Shown one piece after another: positions 8,347 to 17,766 of a stretch of DNA of 64,000 nucleotides; the stretch's first letter is position 1, and each line of letters starts with the position of its first letter. The stretch covers positions 124,001 to 188,000 of the forward strand of contig NZ_VSJK01000003.1 in the NCBI RefSeq assembly GCF_008085915.1. The letters are read 5' to 3'. The translations under genes and the position numbers were made by a program. The notes under the pieces are model-generated. The model did no database searches. It had not been told where the DNA came from and was given only the letters and a program-made list of their open reading frames with translations. Source of the DNA: Oceaniovalibus sp. ACAM 378. GTDB lineage: Bacteria; Pseudomonadota; Alphaproteobacteria; Rhodobacterales; Rhodobacteraceae.

Positions 8347-9465
8347 ATGACCCGATTGCGCACGACACTTTGGGCGTCGCTAAGCCTGGCCGCTTTCGCT
8401 GCGGGGTGCAGCAATCTGCCTCAGGGTGCCGCGTTGCGCACTGACATCACCAAGGATGCCCATACATTAGAGAATGATCTGGCATTTTATCAGGTCAATC
8501 GCGCGCTGCTGCCGGCAATTGAGGCCTGGCCGCCGGTGAATTCCGAGTTCTCGAACGGCTGGCCGAAGTCTGATCAGGGTTCACTGGGGCAGGTGATCGC
8601 CCCGGGCGACCGGGTGACGGTGTCGATCTGGGACAATCAGGAAAATTCGCTGTTGCTGTCCGATGGTCAGCGGGTGGCGCCCTTGGGTGAAATGGCAGTG
8701 TCGCCGTCGGGCCGGGTGTTCATCCCCTATGTTGGCGATATCCGGATTGCCGGGATGGGCCCCGAGCGGGCCCGCTCGGCCATCCAGAGCCAGCTTTTGG
8801 AGATTTCCCCTTCGGCGCAGGTTCAACTGACCATGGCAGCGGGGCGGCAGAACACGGTCGATCTGGTCGCGGGCGTGTCTAGCCCCGGCAACTATCCCTT
8901 GCCTGACAACAATTTCTCGGTACTCGCGCTGATCAGCCAGGGCGGCGGCGTGCCCCCGACCCTGCGCAACCCGCGTGTGAAATTGCAGCGTGGGAATTCG
9001 ACGTATGTCACCTCGATCGAACGCCTGTACAAGGATCCGCAGATCGATACCGTCCTGAGTGGCGGCGACAAGGTAATCGTGCAGGAGGACAAGCGCTTTT
9101 TCCTGTCACTGGGTGCGGCCGGCAAGGAAGAGATTGTGTATTTCGACCGCGAAAATATCACGGCGCTCGAGGCGATTTCGATGATCGGTGGCTTGTCAGA
9201 TTCTCGGGCTGATCCGGAAGGCGTGCTGGTGCTGCGCGAATATCCCCGCTCGGCACTTTCGGCCGGGGTGCGTGGGCCGCAAAAACAACGGGTGGTCTTT
9301 GCCATCGACATGACCTCGGCGGATGGGCTGTTCAGCGCACGTAATCTGTACATTCAGCCCGGCGATGTGGTGCTTGCCACGGAAAGCCCCGTCACGCGCG
9401 TACAAACCGTGGTGCAGCTGATTGGTTCGGGCTTTGGTCTGATCAACACAGCCAACAGGCTCTAG
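8347..9465 (+). CDS. wza: Wza-family polysaccharide export lipoprotein
   Basis: A 372-residue outer-membrane export channel subunit. The ATG at 8347 follows a strong ribosome binding site (AGGAGGAATC). The signal peptide ends in the lipobox AAGC. The polysaccharide-export domain begins near IAPGDRVTVSIWD and includes VSPSGRVFIPYVGDI. Later SLBB-type repeats carry VAGVSSPGNYPL and IGGLSDSRADPEGVLVLRE. These are the standard features of Wza/GfcE proteins that form an octameric pore across the outer membrane. The start region is divergent from the epimerase gene, and a strong terminator follows. No Wzc kinase, flippase or polymerase is encoded nearby, so partners must be elsewhere. Confidence 0.9.
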   Translation: MTRLRTTLWASLSLAAFAAGCSNLPQGAALRTDITKDAHTLENDLAFYQVNRALLPAIEAWPPVNSEFSNGWPKSDQGSLGQVIAPGDRVTVSIWDNQENSLLLSDGQRVAPLGEMAVSPSGRVFIPYVGDIRIAGMGPERARSAIQSQLLEISPSAQVQLTMAAGRQNTVDLVAGVSSPGNYPLPDNNFSVLALISQGGGVPPTLRNPRVKLQRGNSTYVTSIERLYKDPQIDTVLSGGDKVIVQEDKRFFLSLGAAGKEEIVYFDRENITALEAISMIGGLSDSRADPEGVLVLREYPRSALSAGVRGPQKQRVVFAIDMTSADGLFSARNLYIQPGDVVLATESPVTRVQTVVQLIGSGFGLINTANRL

Positions 9466-9498
9466 ATCCGAACTGTCGCTATTCCGGCGATTCACTGT

Positions 9499-9539
9499 GA
9501 CCCCGGCGGTAAATCCCGCCGGGGTCTTGCATTTTTTCA
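9499..9539 (+). terminator. Rho-independent terminator after wza
   Basis: GACCCCGGCGG (9499-9509) and CCGCCGGGGTC (9516-9526) form an 11-bp perfect stem with loop TAAATC, followed by TTGCATTTTTT. It ends the Wza transcript before the convergent HupE gene. Confidence 0.9.
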
Positions 9540-9547
9540 ACAATCAA

Positions 9548-10717
9548 TCAGAGAACAGTCCGTTCGATCGCCCAGTAAATTCCCATCGATGCGATGGCAA
9601 TGGACGCGGGATTGGAAATCCGGCTGCGATACCACGGCTTGTTGCGGAACCAGTATCCGATCAGCAGAAAGCCAATCGCGATCACGCTCAACTGGCCAAG
9701 CTCTACCCCGACGTTGAAGCTGATCAATCCTGTGGCGAATTGGGTCGGGTTCAGCCCGATGTCGCCCAAGACGCTGGCAAACCCCAGCCCATGCAGCAAT
9801 CCGAACATGAACACGATGACAGGCCGCCAGGGCGTCAGCCCCCGGGAAAGCACGTTCTCAATCCCGACATAGGCGATAGAGATCGCAATCAGCGGCTCGA
9901 CGATGCTGGCCGGGACGCTGACATAACCAAGAATTCCCAGCGCGAGGGTCAGGGTATGGGCAAGGGTAAACGCCGTCACCTGCCACAGAAGGGGTGCAAG
10001 CCGCGTCGACAGGAAAAACAACCCGAGAACAAACAGGATGTGGTCCAGCCCCTTGGGAATGATATGTTCAAATCCGATTCCGACATAATCGAGAAAGACG
10101 GTAATCGCCGATTGCTGCACTGCGCCGGTGCGCGGGATTGGCACGCTTGCCGCGCCCCCGGTCAAATACCCGGAATAGGCGTCATCGCCCGCCCCCATCT
10201 GTCGTACAACCAGCGCGCCGAACTCCGCGTTCCATCCGACGATGACCGGGCTGTCGCCGGTGGGCAGGGCGGCCGCCAAGTGCAGTCGAGACAGGCGGGG
10301 CAAGGCTGTGTCGCCCACCTCGGGGATCTCCAGACCGACCAGTTCGAGCACCACCGGCCGATCGTCCGACCGGACCACGATTCCGTCGCGAATGCGCGGC
10401 CAAATGGGGGTGAACGCCTGTTCCAACGCGGCAGGATTCAACGCGCGCAGACGGTCGATTTCTTCTGCGCGGTCGCTCGCGTTGGTATCCTCCAGCCCCT
10501 CCAGATCGGCCCCCGCCACCAGCGGTTCCAGTGACAGCACGATGTCCAGCGTCATCGTATTGCCGTCGATGGTCAGATCCGACACCGCCGGCTGAACCTC
10601 ATGGGCACGGGCGGGCAGGGCGGGCGCAATGAGGCACGCCAAAGTGACCCACAGCAGGGTTGACAGCAATGCGGCCACGCCCCCCCTATGTTGCAGATCA
10701 GGTGGAGTCGTGACCAT
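9548..10717 (-). CDS. HupE/UreJ family membrane protein with periplasmic N-terminal domain
   Basis: A 389-residue protein with a signal peptide ending near ALPARAHEVQP, a soluble extracytoplasmic domain of about 190 residues, and a C-terminal half with six or more membrane helices carrying the HupE/UreJ signatures GLDHILFVLGLF, FTLAHTLTLALG and FGLLHGLGFASVL. The histidines in these motifs are the usual metal ligands; family members are linked to nickel or cobalt uptake. The ATG at 10717 has the upstream site AAGAGG and overlaps the start codon of the divergent DUF4198 gene. Internal GTG (10678) or TTG (10669) starts, before the hydrophobic core, are alternatives. Substrate metal is inferred, not visible. 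Confidence 0.8.
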   Translation of the reverse strand: MVTTPPDLQHRGGVAALLSTLLWVTLACLIAPALPARAHEVQPAVSDLTIDGNTMTLDIVLSLEPLVAGADLEGLEDTNASDRAEEIDRLRALNPAALEQAFTPIWPRIRDGIVVRSDDRPVVLELVGLEIPEVGDTALPRLSRLHLAAALPTGDSPVIVGWNAEFGALVVRQMGAGDDAYSGYLTGGAASVPIPRTGAVQQSAITVFLDYVGIGFEHIIPKGLDHILFVLGLFFLSTRLAPLLWQVTAFTLAHTLTLALGILGYVSVPASIVEPLIAISIAYVGIENVLSRGLTPWRPVIVFMFGLLHGLGFASVLGDIGLNPTQFATGLISFNVGVELGQLSVIAIGFLLIGYWFRNKPWYRSRISNPASIAIASMGIYWAIERTVL

Positions 10718-11525
10718 GTTCAAACCTCTTGTGCTGACCCTTGCCGCTTTCGCGTTTAGCACAACGCTGGCCATTGGCCACGAATTCTGGATCGATCCGG
10801 TTGATTTCACACTCGATCCGGGCGCGAACATTCAGGCCGATATCCGCGTCGGCCAGGATTTCGTCGGATCGCCCTATGCTTTCATTCCGCAGAATTTTCG
10901 CCTTTTTGAGCTGGCGCGGGGCGATATCCGCGTCGCGGTCACAGGCCGGGTGGGCGATCGTCCGGCGCTGAACCAGGCGCCCTTGGGCGACGGGTTGAAC
11001 GTGATCCTGCATGTCACCCGCGACTATGATGTGACGTGGAAAGAGTGGGATAAATTCACCGCCTTCCTGCACCACAAGGACGCAGATTGGGTTGCAGCCG
11101 AACACGAAGCCAGCGGCGCCCCAAAAGTGGATATCATCGAAGCCTACTCGCGCTATGGCAAAAGCCTCGTTGCGGTGGGTGACGGGGCAGGCGCCGACCG
11201 CCGCTATGGCCTGCTGACCGAAATCGTTGCGCTGGCCAATCCCTATACCGATGATCTTTCGCAAGGCTTGCCCCTGCAGGTTTTCTATGACGACAAACCC
11301 CGCGACACCGCCCAGATCGAAGTTTTCGCCAAGACTGCCGAAGGATCGGTGACCGTCAATACCTACCGGACCAATGCCGAGGGGATCGCAACAATTCCCG
11401 TGGAGCCCGGCATGACCTATCTGTTCGACACGGTCGTTCTGCGCCGCCCGGCAGGTGACCAGATCATCAAAGATGCGCAATGGGAAAGCCTGTGGGCAAG
11501 CCTTACTGTGAAAATCCCCGGATAG
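10716..11525 (+). CDS. DUF4198 domain periplasmic protein, probable metal-uptake accessory
   Basis: A 269-residue protein with a signal peptide ending at the His-rich start HEFWIDP, the hallmark of DUF4198 proteins (COG5266, described as periplasmic components of cobalt/nickel transport). The remainder contains IQADIRVGQDF and a C-terminal Ig-like part (VTVNTYRTNAEGIATIPVEPG). Start ATG 10716 is preceded by AGGTGGAG at good spacing. It is divergent from the HupE/UreJ-like gene and the two start codons share the bases CATG. The pairing suggests a joint role in metal acquisition, the N-terminal His and downstream acidic residues being possible ligands. Confidence 0.72.
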   Translation: MFKPLVLTLAAFAFSTTLAIGHEFWIDPVDFTLDPGANIQADIRVGQDFVGSPYAFIPQNFRLFELARGDIRVAVTGRVGDRPALNQAPLGDGLNVILHVTRDYDVTWKEWDKFTAFLHHKDADWVAAEHEASGAPKVDIIEAYSRYGKSLVAVGDGAGADRRYGLLTEIVALANPYTDDLSQGLPLQVFYDDKPRDTAQIEVFAKTAEGSVTVNTYRTNAEGIATIPVEPGMTYLFDTVVLRRPAGDQIIKDAQWESLWASLTVKIPG

Positions 11526-11610
11526 ACGACCCGAACACAGCGCGGCGCAGATCGCGCAAAGCCAGCACGGCGATACACGCGATCATGATTTCGTACAGCC
11601 CGTACTCCAT
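11503..11610 (-). CDS. Candidate 35-residue single-span membrane protein
   Basis: An ATG at 11610 preceded by AGGAG at proper spacing opens a frame of 35 codons (begins MEYGLYEIMIACIAVLALRD). One hydrophobic stretch is followed by an Arg-rich tail, as in small inner-membrane proteins. The end overlaps the 3' end of the DUF4198 gene on the other strand. No family is recognised; the ribosome binding site and composition are the only evidence. Confidence 0.3.
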   Translation of the reverse strand: MEYGLYEIMIACIAVLALRDLRRAVFGSSIRGFSQ

Positions 11611-11696
11611 GACAGTCTCCTGATGCTACGCCTCGACCGGACGTGCCACCAGATTGCGCCGAGAGTACTAAGAATTCATGACCCGCGGCTTCTTCT

Positions 11697-11721
11697 TTGC
11701 AAAAATACTCCCGCCGGAGGC
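11697..11721 (-). terminator. Short terminator downstream of the aminotransferase operon
   Basis: On the reverse strand CTCC-GGCG-GGAG is followed by TATTTTTG. The stem is only four pairs, but the element lies directly after the last gene of the reverse-strand operon. The sequence type (CCGGCGGGAGTATTTTTG) resembles operon ends I recall from Rhodobacteraceae genomes. Confidence 0.5.
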
Positions 11722-11750
11722 ATCCGCACTCAAAGCCCGCATCCTTGGGT

Positions 11751-12146
11751 TCAGGCTCGACCCAACCGGTCAGCCTTTTTCCGGACCAGTACGCCGCGCA
11801 GGTCATGCATCGCCAGCAAAAGCGCATCCGTCACCGCATCGATCTCGTCATCTGTTGCCTTGGACTGCACCCAATGGCTGGTCGCGTGGAGGAAATCGAC
11901 GGCGCGGTGGATATCATCGATGTCACGCGCCGCCAGAACCGCGCGCCTGTCGCGCATCCACTCGGCAATCGCGGCCTTGTCCCCGACCGATAAGACCCTG
12001 TCGCCATGGGGTTTCACTTCGCCGTTGCGAATGTTGACCACGGCGATCTGATCCATATCCAGCCGTCGCTGACGGGCATCGTTTTCGACCCGGAACACGA
12101 AGGCGCCGTTTTCGCGGGTACGAAAGAAATACTCGGGCAAGTCCAT
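11751..12146 (-). CDS. Conserved hypothetical protein downstream of aspartate aminotransferase
   Basis: A 131-residue soluble protein starting MDLPEYFFRTRENGAFVFRV, with a central charged segment (SVGDKAAIAEWMRDRRAVLAARDIDDI) and a mostly helical C-terminal half. It starts only a few bases after the aminotransferase stop codon, so the two form an operon. I do not recognise a characterised family or catalytic motif. Codon use resembles neighbouring genes, and no signal peptide or membrane segment is visible. Confidence 0.65.
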   Translation of the reverse strand: MDLPEYFFRTRENGAFVFRVENDARQRRLDMDQIAVVNIRNGEVKPHGDRVLSVGDKAAIAEWMRDRRAVLAARDIDDIHRAVDFLHATSHWVQSKATDDEIDAVTDALLLAMHDLRGVLVRKKADRLGRA

Positions 12147-12149
12147 CGC

Positions 12150-13409
<1,260 letters not shown>

Positions 13410-13451
13410 TCAAGCCCCGATCGCGGGGCCACGACTCACGCAGGAGCAGGC

Positions 13452-13844
13452 ATGACCGAAGAAGACGCCATCGCCCAAGATTGGTATTCGAACGAAACCG
13501 CCACTTTTGGCGACCGTCTTGCCGATGCACGGCAGGTTCTGGACATGTCACAGGCCGATCTGGCGAAACGCGTCGGGGTCAAGCTGTCCACGCTCCAGAA
13601 ATGGGAAGACGACGTTTCCGAACCGCGTGCCAACCAACTGAACATGTTGTCGGGACTGTTGAATGTTACCCTGCGCTGGCTGTTGACCGGAGAAGGCGAC
13701 GGTCTGTCCCCCCCGAGCGAGAGCCCGATGTCCCATGATGTTGCCGCGATCCTGACCGATCTGCGCCAGACCCAGGGCGAATTGGCGCTGATTGCCAACC
13801 GGGTGGGACGGTTGGAAAAGCGGCTGAAAGCGGCACTGTCATGA
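13452..13844 (+). CDS. XRE-family helix-turn-helix regulator
   Basis: A 130-residue DNA-binding protein. Residues about 20-75 (FGDRLADARQVLDMSQADLA; VGVKLSTLQKWEDD; LNMLSGLLNVTLRWLLTG) form a Cro/C1-type helix-turn-helix. The C-terminal part (LTDLRQTQGELALIANRVG) is helical and may dimerise. It has a good ribosome binding site (AGGAG). Its stop codon overlaps the start of sdhE (ATGA), so the two are translationally coupled. The regulated genes are unknown. Confidence 0.8.
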   Translation: MTEEDAIAQDWYSNETATFGDRLADARQVLDMSQADLAKRVGVKLSTLQKWEDDVSEPRANQLNMLSGLLNVTLRWLLTGEGDGLSPPSESPMSHDVAAILTDLRQTQGELALIANRVGRLEKRLKAALS

Positions 13845-14104
13845 TGGACGAGACGCCGGAAAACCGAATCAAACGGATGCAGATGCGATCCTGGCGGCGC
13901 GGGATCAAGGAAATGGATCTGATTCTCGGGGCCTATTCTGACGCCGGGCTGGGGCGGCTTTCGCCCGAAATGCTGGATCTCTATGATGAAATCCTGTCTG
14001 AAAACGATCATGATCTTTACATGTGGGTCAGCCGAAAACTGGCGGTCCCGGATCGTTTCGCGGAATTGATTGATGACATCGCGCGCCACCATCACGGCCG
14101 TTAA
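13841..14104 (+). CDS. sdhE: Succinate dehydrogenase flavinylation factor SdhE
   Basis: An 87-residue protein of the SdhE/Sdh5/CptB family (DUF339), which promotes covalent attachment of FAD to the flavoprotein subunit of succinate dehydrogenase. The diagnostic segment MRSWRRGIKEMDLIL contains the RGxxE motif with the functionally required Gly and Glu. Acidic-aromatic helices LYDEILSENDHDLYMW follow. The length is typical. It is coupled to the preceding XRE regulator by ATGA. Confidence 0.88.
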   Translation: MMDETPENRIKRMQMRSWRRGIKEMDLILGAYSDAGLGRLSPEMLDLYDEILSENDHDLYMWVSRKLAVPDRFAELIDDIARHHHGR

Positions 14105-14186
14105 GCACGAATTCGTGGCATAGTTTGTAAAAAATTAGGGTTTCTTCGCCATTCCTGTCGTCAATGCAGATTTTGCGGAGATTGAT

Positions 14187-14684
14187 ATGAGTGTTCACGA
14201 ACGTATGGGCGCGCCCGTCGAGCGCGGGTTCATGACGGAATACCTCGACAGCCTGTCGCTGGTCGAACGATTGCACCGGCTGTTGCTGGATGTTCTCAAG
14301 GACGAATTCGAACGGGTCGGCGTGCTGGAAATCAATCCGGTACAGGCGCTTTTGTTGTTCAACGTTGGCGACAACGAGGTGACGGCGGGCGAGCTGAAAT
14401 CGCGCGGCTATTATCAGGGCAGCAATGTTTCCTATAACCTGAAAAAGCTGGTTGAAATGGGCTATATGCACCACCAGCGTTGCGGCATCGATCGGCGGGC
14501 GGTGCGGGTGAGGCTGACGTCCAAAGGACGCGCGGTGCATGATGTGGTGCGCAAGCTGTTCCAGCGCCACGCCGAGGGTCTGCAGTCGCGCGGCGTTCTG
14601 GGGCGCGAAGGAATCGAAAACATCAACGTCACCCTGCGCCGGGTCGAGCGGTATTGGACGGATCAGATCCGCTATATCTATTGA
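14187..14684 (+). CDS. MarR-family winged-helix regulator, LdtR-like
   Basis: A 165-residue regulator. The wing-helix core LTAGELK-type sequence appears as EVTAGELKSRGYYQGSNVS followed by YNLKKLVEMGYMHHQRCGID and RRAVRVRLTSKGR. This closely resembles LdtR, a MarR-family factor in alphaproteobacteria that controls L,D-transpeptidase and cell-envelope genes. An N-terminal helix (YLDSLSLVERLHRLLLDVLK) would pair in the dimer. A ribosome binding site (GGAG) precedes the ATG. The target genes here are unknown and the LdtR name is by resemblance only. Confidence 0.75.
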   Translation: MSVHERMGAPVERGFMTEYLDSLSLVERLHRLLLDVLKDEFERVGVLEINPVQALLLFNVGDNEVTAGELKSRGYYQGSNVSYNLKKLVEMGYMHHQRCGIDRRAVRVRLTSKGRAVHDVVRKLFQRHAEGLQSRGVLGREGIENINVTLRRVERYWTDQIRYIY

Positions 14685-14826
14685 TCCACTGCGCAAATGC
14701 CGGGGCGGCCAGGGCCATTATCGGCAGATCGCGCAGCCGCTTGTGCTCTATCGCCGTGACAGGCGGAAAAAACCGCGGCGATCTGGACAAAACTATCCAT
14801 CGCCGCAGCCATTCTTTTATCCAGGC

Positions 14827-15255
14827 CTACCAGTGACCGGTGTTTTCCATGCTGGCCCAAGGTTCGGCCGGGGGCAGGGGGTCGCCCTCTTGCAGCAATT
14901 CGACCGAGACGTTGTCGGGCGAGCGGACAAAGGCCATGTTACCGTCGCGCGGCGGTCGGTTGATGGTCACGCCATTGTCCATCAAATGCTGGCACAGGTC
15001 ATAGATATTCGCGACGCGATACGCCAAATGGCCGAAATGACGCCCATCCGACGGCAGGCCATCATCGCCGTCCCAGTTATATGTCATCTCAACGGCGGCA
15101 TTTTCCTGCCCGGGGGGCGACATGAAAACCAGCGAGAACCGGCCCTTGTCATTGTCGACGCGGCGGGTTTCGACCAACCCGAGCAGTTCATAGAACGCTT
15201 TAGACTTTTCGAGATCCAGAACCCGGACCATGGTGTGAAGGTAAGTAATTTTCAT
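14827..15255 (-). CDS. gloA: Lactoylglutathione lyase (glyoxalase I)
   Basis: A 142-residue VOC-fold enzyme converting the methylglyoxal-glutathione hemithioacetal to S-lactoylglutathione in the cytoplasm. It starts MKITYLHTMVRVLDLEKS and contains FYELLGLVETRR, VEMTYNWD, GHLAYRV and NVSVELLQ. The four expected metal ligands are present at about His7, Glu56, His76 and Glu119. Length and absence of the insertion seen in eukaryotic forms suggest the nickel-type bacterial enzyme. It is monocistronic as far as can be seen. Confidence 0.92.
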   Translation of the reverse strand: MKITYLHTMVRVLDLEKSKAFYELLGLVETRRVDNDKGRFSLVFMSPPGQENAAVEMTYNWDGDDGLPSDGRHFGHLAYRVANIYDLCQHLMDNGVTINRPPRDGNMAFVRSPDNVSVELLQEGDPLPPAEPWASMENTGHW

Positions 15256-15317
15256 CTGGGACTCCTTGATGTTGTCCCAACTCTAGCACGCATACGCGCG
15301 CGGGAAAGGGGGGGCGC

Positions 15318-16739
15318 TCAGAACACCGAGCGGACGCCGACCCCGACACCAAAAGACCGCCCGTCATAGGCCCCGATGTTCGACCGGCTGCGGCTGTATC
15401 CGATGTCGAGGGTCGGGGCGAAACCGTAATAGTCGAGATCGCGGAAAAACAGCGTGGTGCCGATGCTGATCCGCGTGTCTTCGCGCGCATCGAACACAAG
15501 GAACGGCAGGTCGAAATCGCGCATCTGCATCCGGGCCCACAGGTTTGTCGCGGCGCCAAGTACGGGTTTTGCCAAGGACAGGCTGGCGCCCGCAAAGACC
15601 GCCTTGCTCGCGGTGCGATACGAGTCTGAATCGCTGTCGGAAACACCCAGCTCCAGCCCCAATTGCGCGCCCGAGACCAGACGTTTCTGCCAACTTCCCG
15701 ACAGGGTCAGGATCACCGAATCCTCAATCGGACGCTTCGGGTTCCATCGGTTTTCGGCACTTGCGCGCAGTTGAAGCTGAGCCGTCGGGCTGATCAGATG
15801 CCTTCGGGTCGCTGAAACTTCCGCAGAATGGGTGGTCCGATGACCGCCAGACCAAACCTGCGCAAGCGAAAATTGAAATAGGGTTTCGCCTCGCCCCGAC
15901 GCGTCGCGCAGGTCGGCACCCAGATTCACGCCGGCCTTGAGATAGGAAAAGTCCTGAGCCCGGGCATTGGGCGCGATGGTTTTCGCCTCATCCGACAGGG
16001 CATAGCCCAAACCAAGCGCGCTCGCGCCAACCCAAAACCGCCGCCGCTTGGATTCGGACAACCGATACCGCAGGTCGGCGTCCAGTGAATATTCCAGTCC
16101 GCTCAGCGCCTTTTCCGAACCGTCAAGCACCCGGGTCAACCCGCCCAATTGCTCGGTGTCGTGTTGCGATCCGTTGTTGACATTGGAACTGGGGCGCAGG
16201 CCGAAATTCAGGCTGAACTCAAGCGGATTGGCAGCGGCGACACTGCGGAAATCCCGCCTCACCTGTTGGCGCGACCCGTCATCGGGCGCATGTTGTGCCG
16301 CCCGCCGCAGCCAGATTTGCGAGCGGGTGTGCGCCCCGTCAAGGTTCAGCGCGGCCGCTGTAACATGGGCCGCCTGATATCGCGCAGCGTCGGTGCGGGC
16401 CGCCGCAAAAGCCCGGCGTCCTGCCCGCACAGCCTGATCCAGATTCCCGAGCCGAAATTCGGACTGCGCAAGGATCAGCAGCGCATCGACATCGCGTGGA
16501 TCCCGTTTCAACAGGCCCAGCGCGAGCGTACGCGCGTCACCCGATTGCCCGTCGCGCAGCATGATCGCGGCCAGTTTGCGCGCCTCGTTGATGTCCAGAC
16601 GGATGGCCTCGCCGCTGACCTCGCGCGCCATTGCCGTGCCCGCCAACGGATAATTCGGTGTCAAACCGCCGAAAAACGCCAGCATCGTGGCCAGAGCCCC
16701 GACGGCCAGACGCCCGGTCATGAATGGAACGGCGCGCAT
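15318..16739 (-). CDS. Slam-like surface lipoprotein assembly modifier (TPR plus beta-barrel)
   Basis: A 473-residue outer-membrane protein. After a signal peptide (LAVGALATMLAFFGG) come TPR-like helices over roughly residues 50-165 (ARTLALGLLKRDPRDVDALL; ILAQSEFRLGNLDQAVRAGR). A C-terminal barrel of about 290 residues starts near LEFSLNFGLRPSSNVNNGS and ends in the typical terminal strand GVGVGVRSVF. This architecture and the PSSNVNNGS segment fit the Slam/DUF560 family, which delivers specific lipoproteins to the cell surface. The ATG at 16739 lies four bases after the stop of the lipoprotein gene, so both are one operon. A start at 16775 is possible but would overlap that gene. Confidence 0.8.
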   Translation of the reverse strand: MRAVPFMTGRLAVGALATMLAFFGGLTPNYPLAGTAMAREVSGEAIRLDINEARKLAAIMLRDGQSGDARTLALGLLKRDPRDVDALLILAQSEFRLGNLDQAVRAGRRAFAAARTDAARYQAAHVTAAALNLDGAHTRSQIWLRRAAQHAPDDGSRQQVRRDFRSVAAANPLEFSLNFGLRPSSNVNNGSQHDTEQLGGLTRVLDGSEKALSGLEYSLDADLRYRLSESKRRRFWVGASALGLGYALSDEAKTIAPNARAQDFSYLKAGVNLGADLRDASGRGETLFQFSLAQVWSGGHRTTHSAEVSATRRHLISPTAQLQLRASAENRWNPKRPIEDSVILTLSGSWQKRLVSGAQLGLELGVSDSDSDSYRTASKAVFAGASLSLAKPVLGAATNLWARMQMRDFDLPFLVFDAREDTRISIGTTLFFRDLDYYGFAPTLDIGYSRSRSNIGAYDGRSFGVGVGVRSVF

Positions 16740-16743
16740 CGGT

Positions 16744-17766
16744 CTATTCCTGCGAGGTGAAGACACCCAGCTCACGCACCTGAAAATCCTCGTTGTTTTC
16801 CGCTATGGTGATGCTGTCCAGCCGATCGCTGCCTGTCGCGCGCAGATCCAGCAAGTCCTGATAACTGATCCGGACACCTTCGGTGACAGGATCGCCGTTA
16901 TTGTCGAACACCTGAGCGCCAGTGTCGTCATAGGTCGGAATGGTCTCGGTGATCTGATAGGAAACGAACGTGCCCGAGATGTCTACGGCGCCAAGAATTT
17001 CTTCGCCGTCGGGACCCACGAACAAGCCCTGATAGGTGCCGCTATCCCGGGCCGAGCCATCCCTGTTGCTTGTGGACGCGGTACCCGGGTCGATCACCCC
17101 GCCTGCCGAAATCGATGTGGTTGAGAAGACGATGTTTGGCAGCGGCTGCAGCGGCACCCCATTGATACTGTACGCGGTCCGGTTCGATACCCGCCCCTCG
17201 ACGGCGCCGGTATCGTCGAAATCGGCCAAGTCGATCTCAAGCAGGACATCGCCTTCGACCAGTTCAATTCCCCCGCGATCTTTGAAGGTGTCATCACTGA
17301 AGGTGCGCAACCCGCCGTACAGCCCACGATAGACGTATTCACCCGTTGCCCGCATCGCCGTCGTGCCATCGCGGGCAACCGATGTCCCTCCGAAACCGAA
17401 ATTTTTGTAGTCGCCGGTCGCGATCGCCGCCACTTCGCCGTGCTCCGACTGGCGGAAGACGGCAAAGTACCGGCGTTGACCGGTATTGGCAGTTTGCAGG
17501 CTGGTGTAAACGCCGAAACCGTTCACCTCGGTGCGCGCGGCCACTTGTTGATAGATGCCATCGGGACCATCGAAGGGAAGGTTGTTCACAACCAACTGAT
17601 TGTTGTCCGCGTCATAGTCGACCTTATTCACCTCGCCTGTGAACATCGGGCTCGGGTCGGTGATTGACCCTTCCTCTTCCTCTTCCACGGGAAACAGGAA
17701 TTCACCGCCGCTGCATGCCGCAAGACCGACCAGCGCGCTGGCGGCGATTAGTTTTCTGATCATCAA
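16744..17766 (-). CDS. Probable Slam-dependent surface lipoprotein (TbpB-like)
   Basis: A 340-residue lipoprotein with signal peptide and lipobox LAAC, followed by an acidic linker (five consecutive Glu near residue 28) and a beta-rich domain. The C-terminal half has the glycine-rich pattern of transferrin-binding-protein-like barrels (YQGLFVGPDGEEILGAVDIS). The long acidic tether after the Cys is usual for lipoproteins displayed outside the cell. Its partner, the Slam-like translocator, is encoded immediately downstream. Ligand is unknown; metal, haem or host-protein binding are possibilities for this fold, not evidenced here. Confidence 0.72.
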   Translation of the reverse strand: MMIRKLIAASALVGLAACSGGEFLFPVEEEEEGSITDPSPMFTGEVNKVDYDADNNQLVVNNLPFDGPDGIYQQVAARTEVNGFGVYTSLQTANTGQRRYFAVFRQSEHGEVAAIATGDYKNFGFGGTSVARDGTTAMRATGEYVYRGLYGGLRTFSDDTFKDRGGIELVEGDVLLEIDLADFDDTGAVEGRVSNRTAYSINGVPLQPLPNIVFSTTSISAGGVIDPGTASTSNRDGSARDSGTYQGLFVGPDGEEILGAVDISGTFVSYQITETIPTYDDTGAQVFDNNGDPVTEGVRISYQDLLDLRATGSDRLDSITIAENNEDFQVRELGVFTSQE

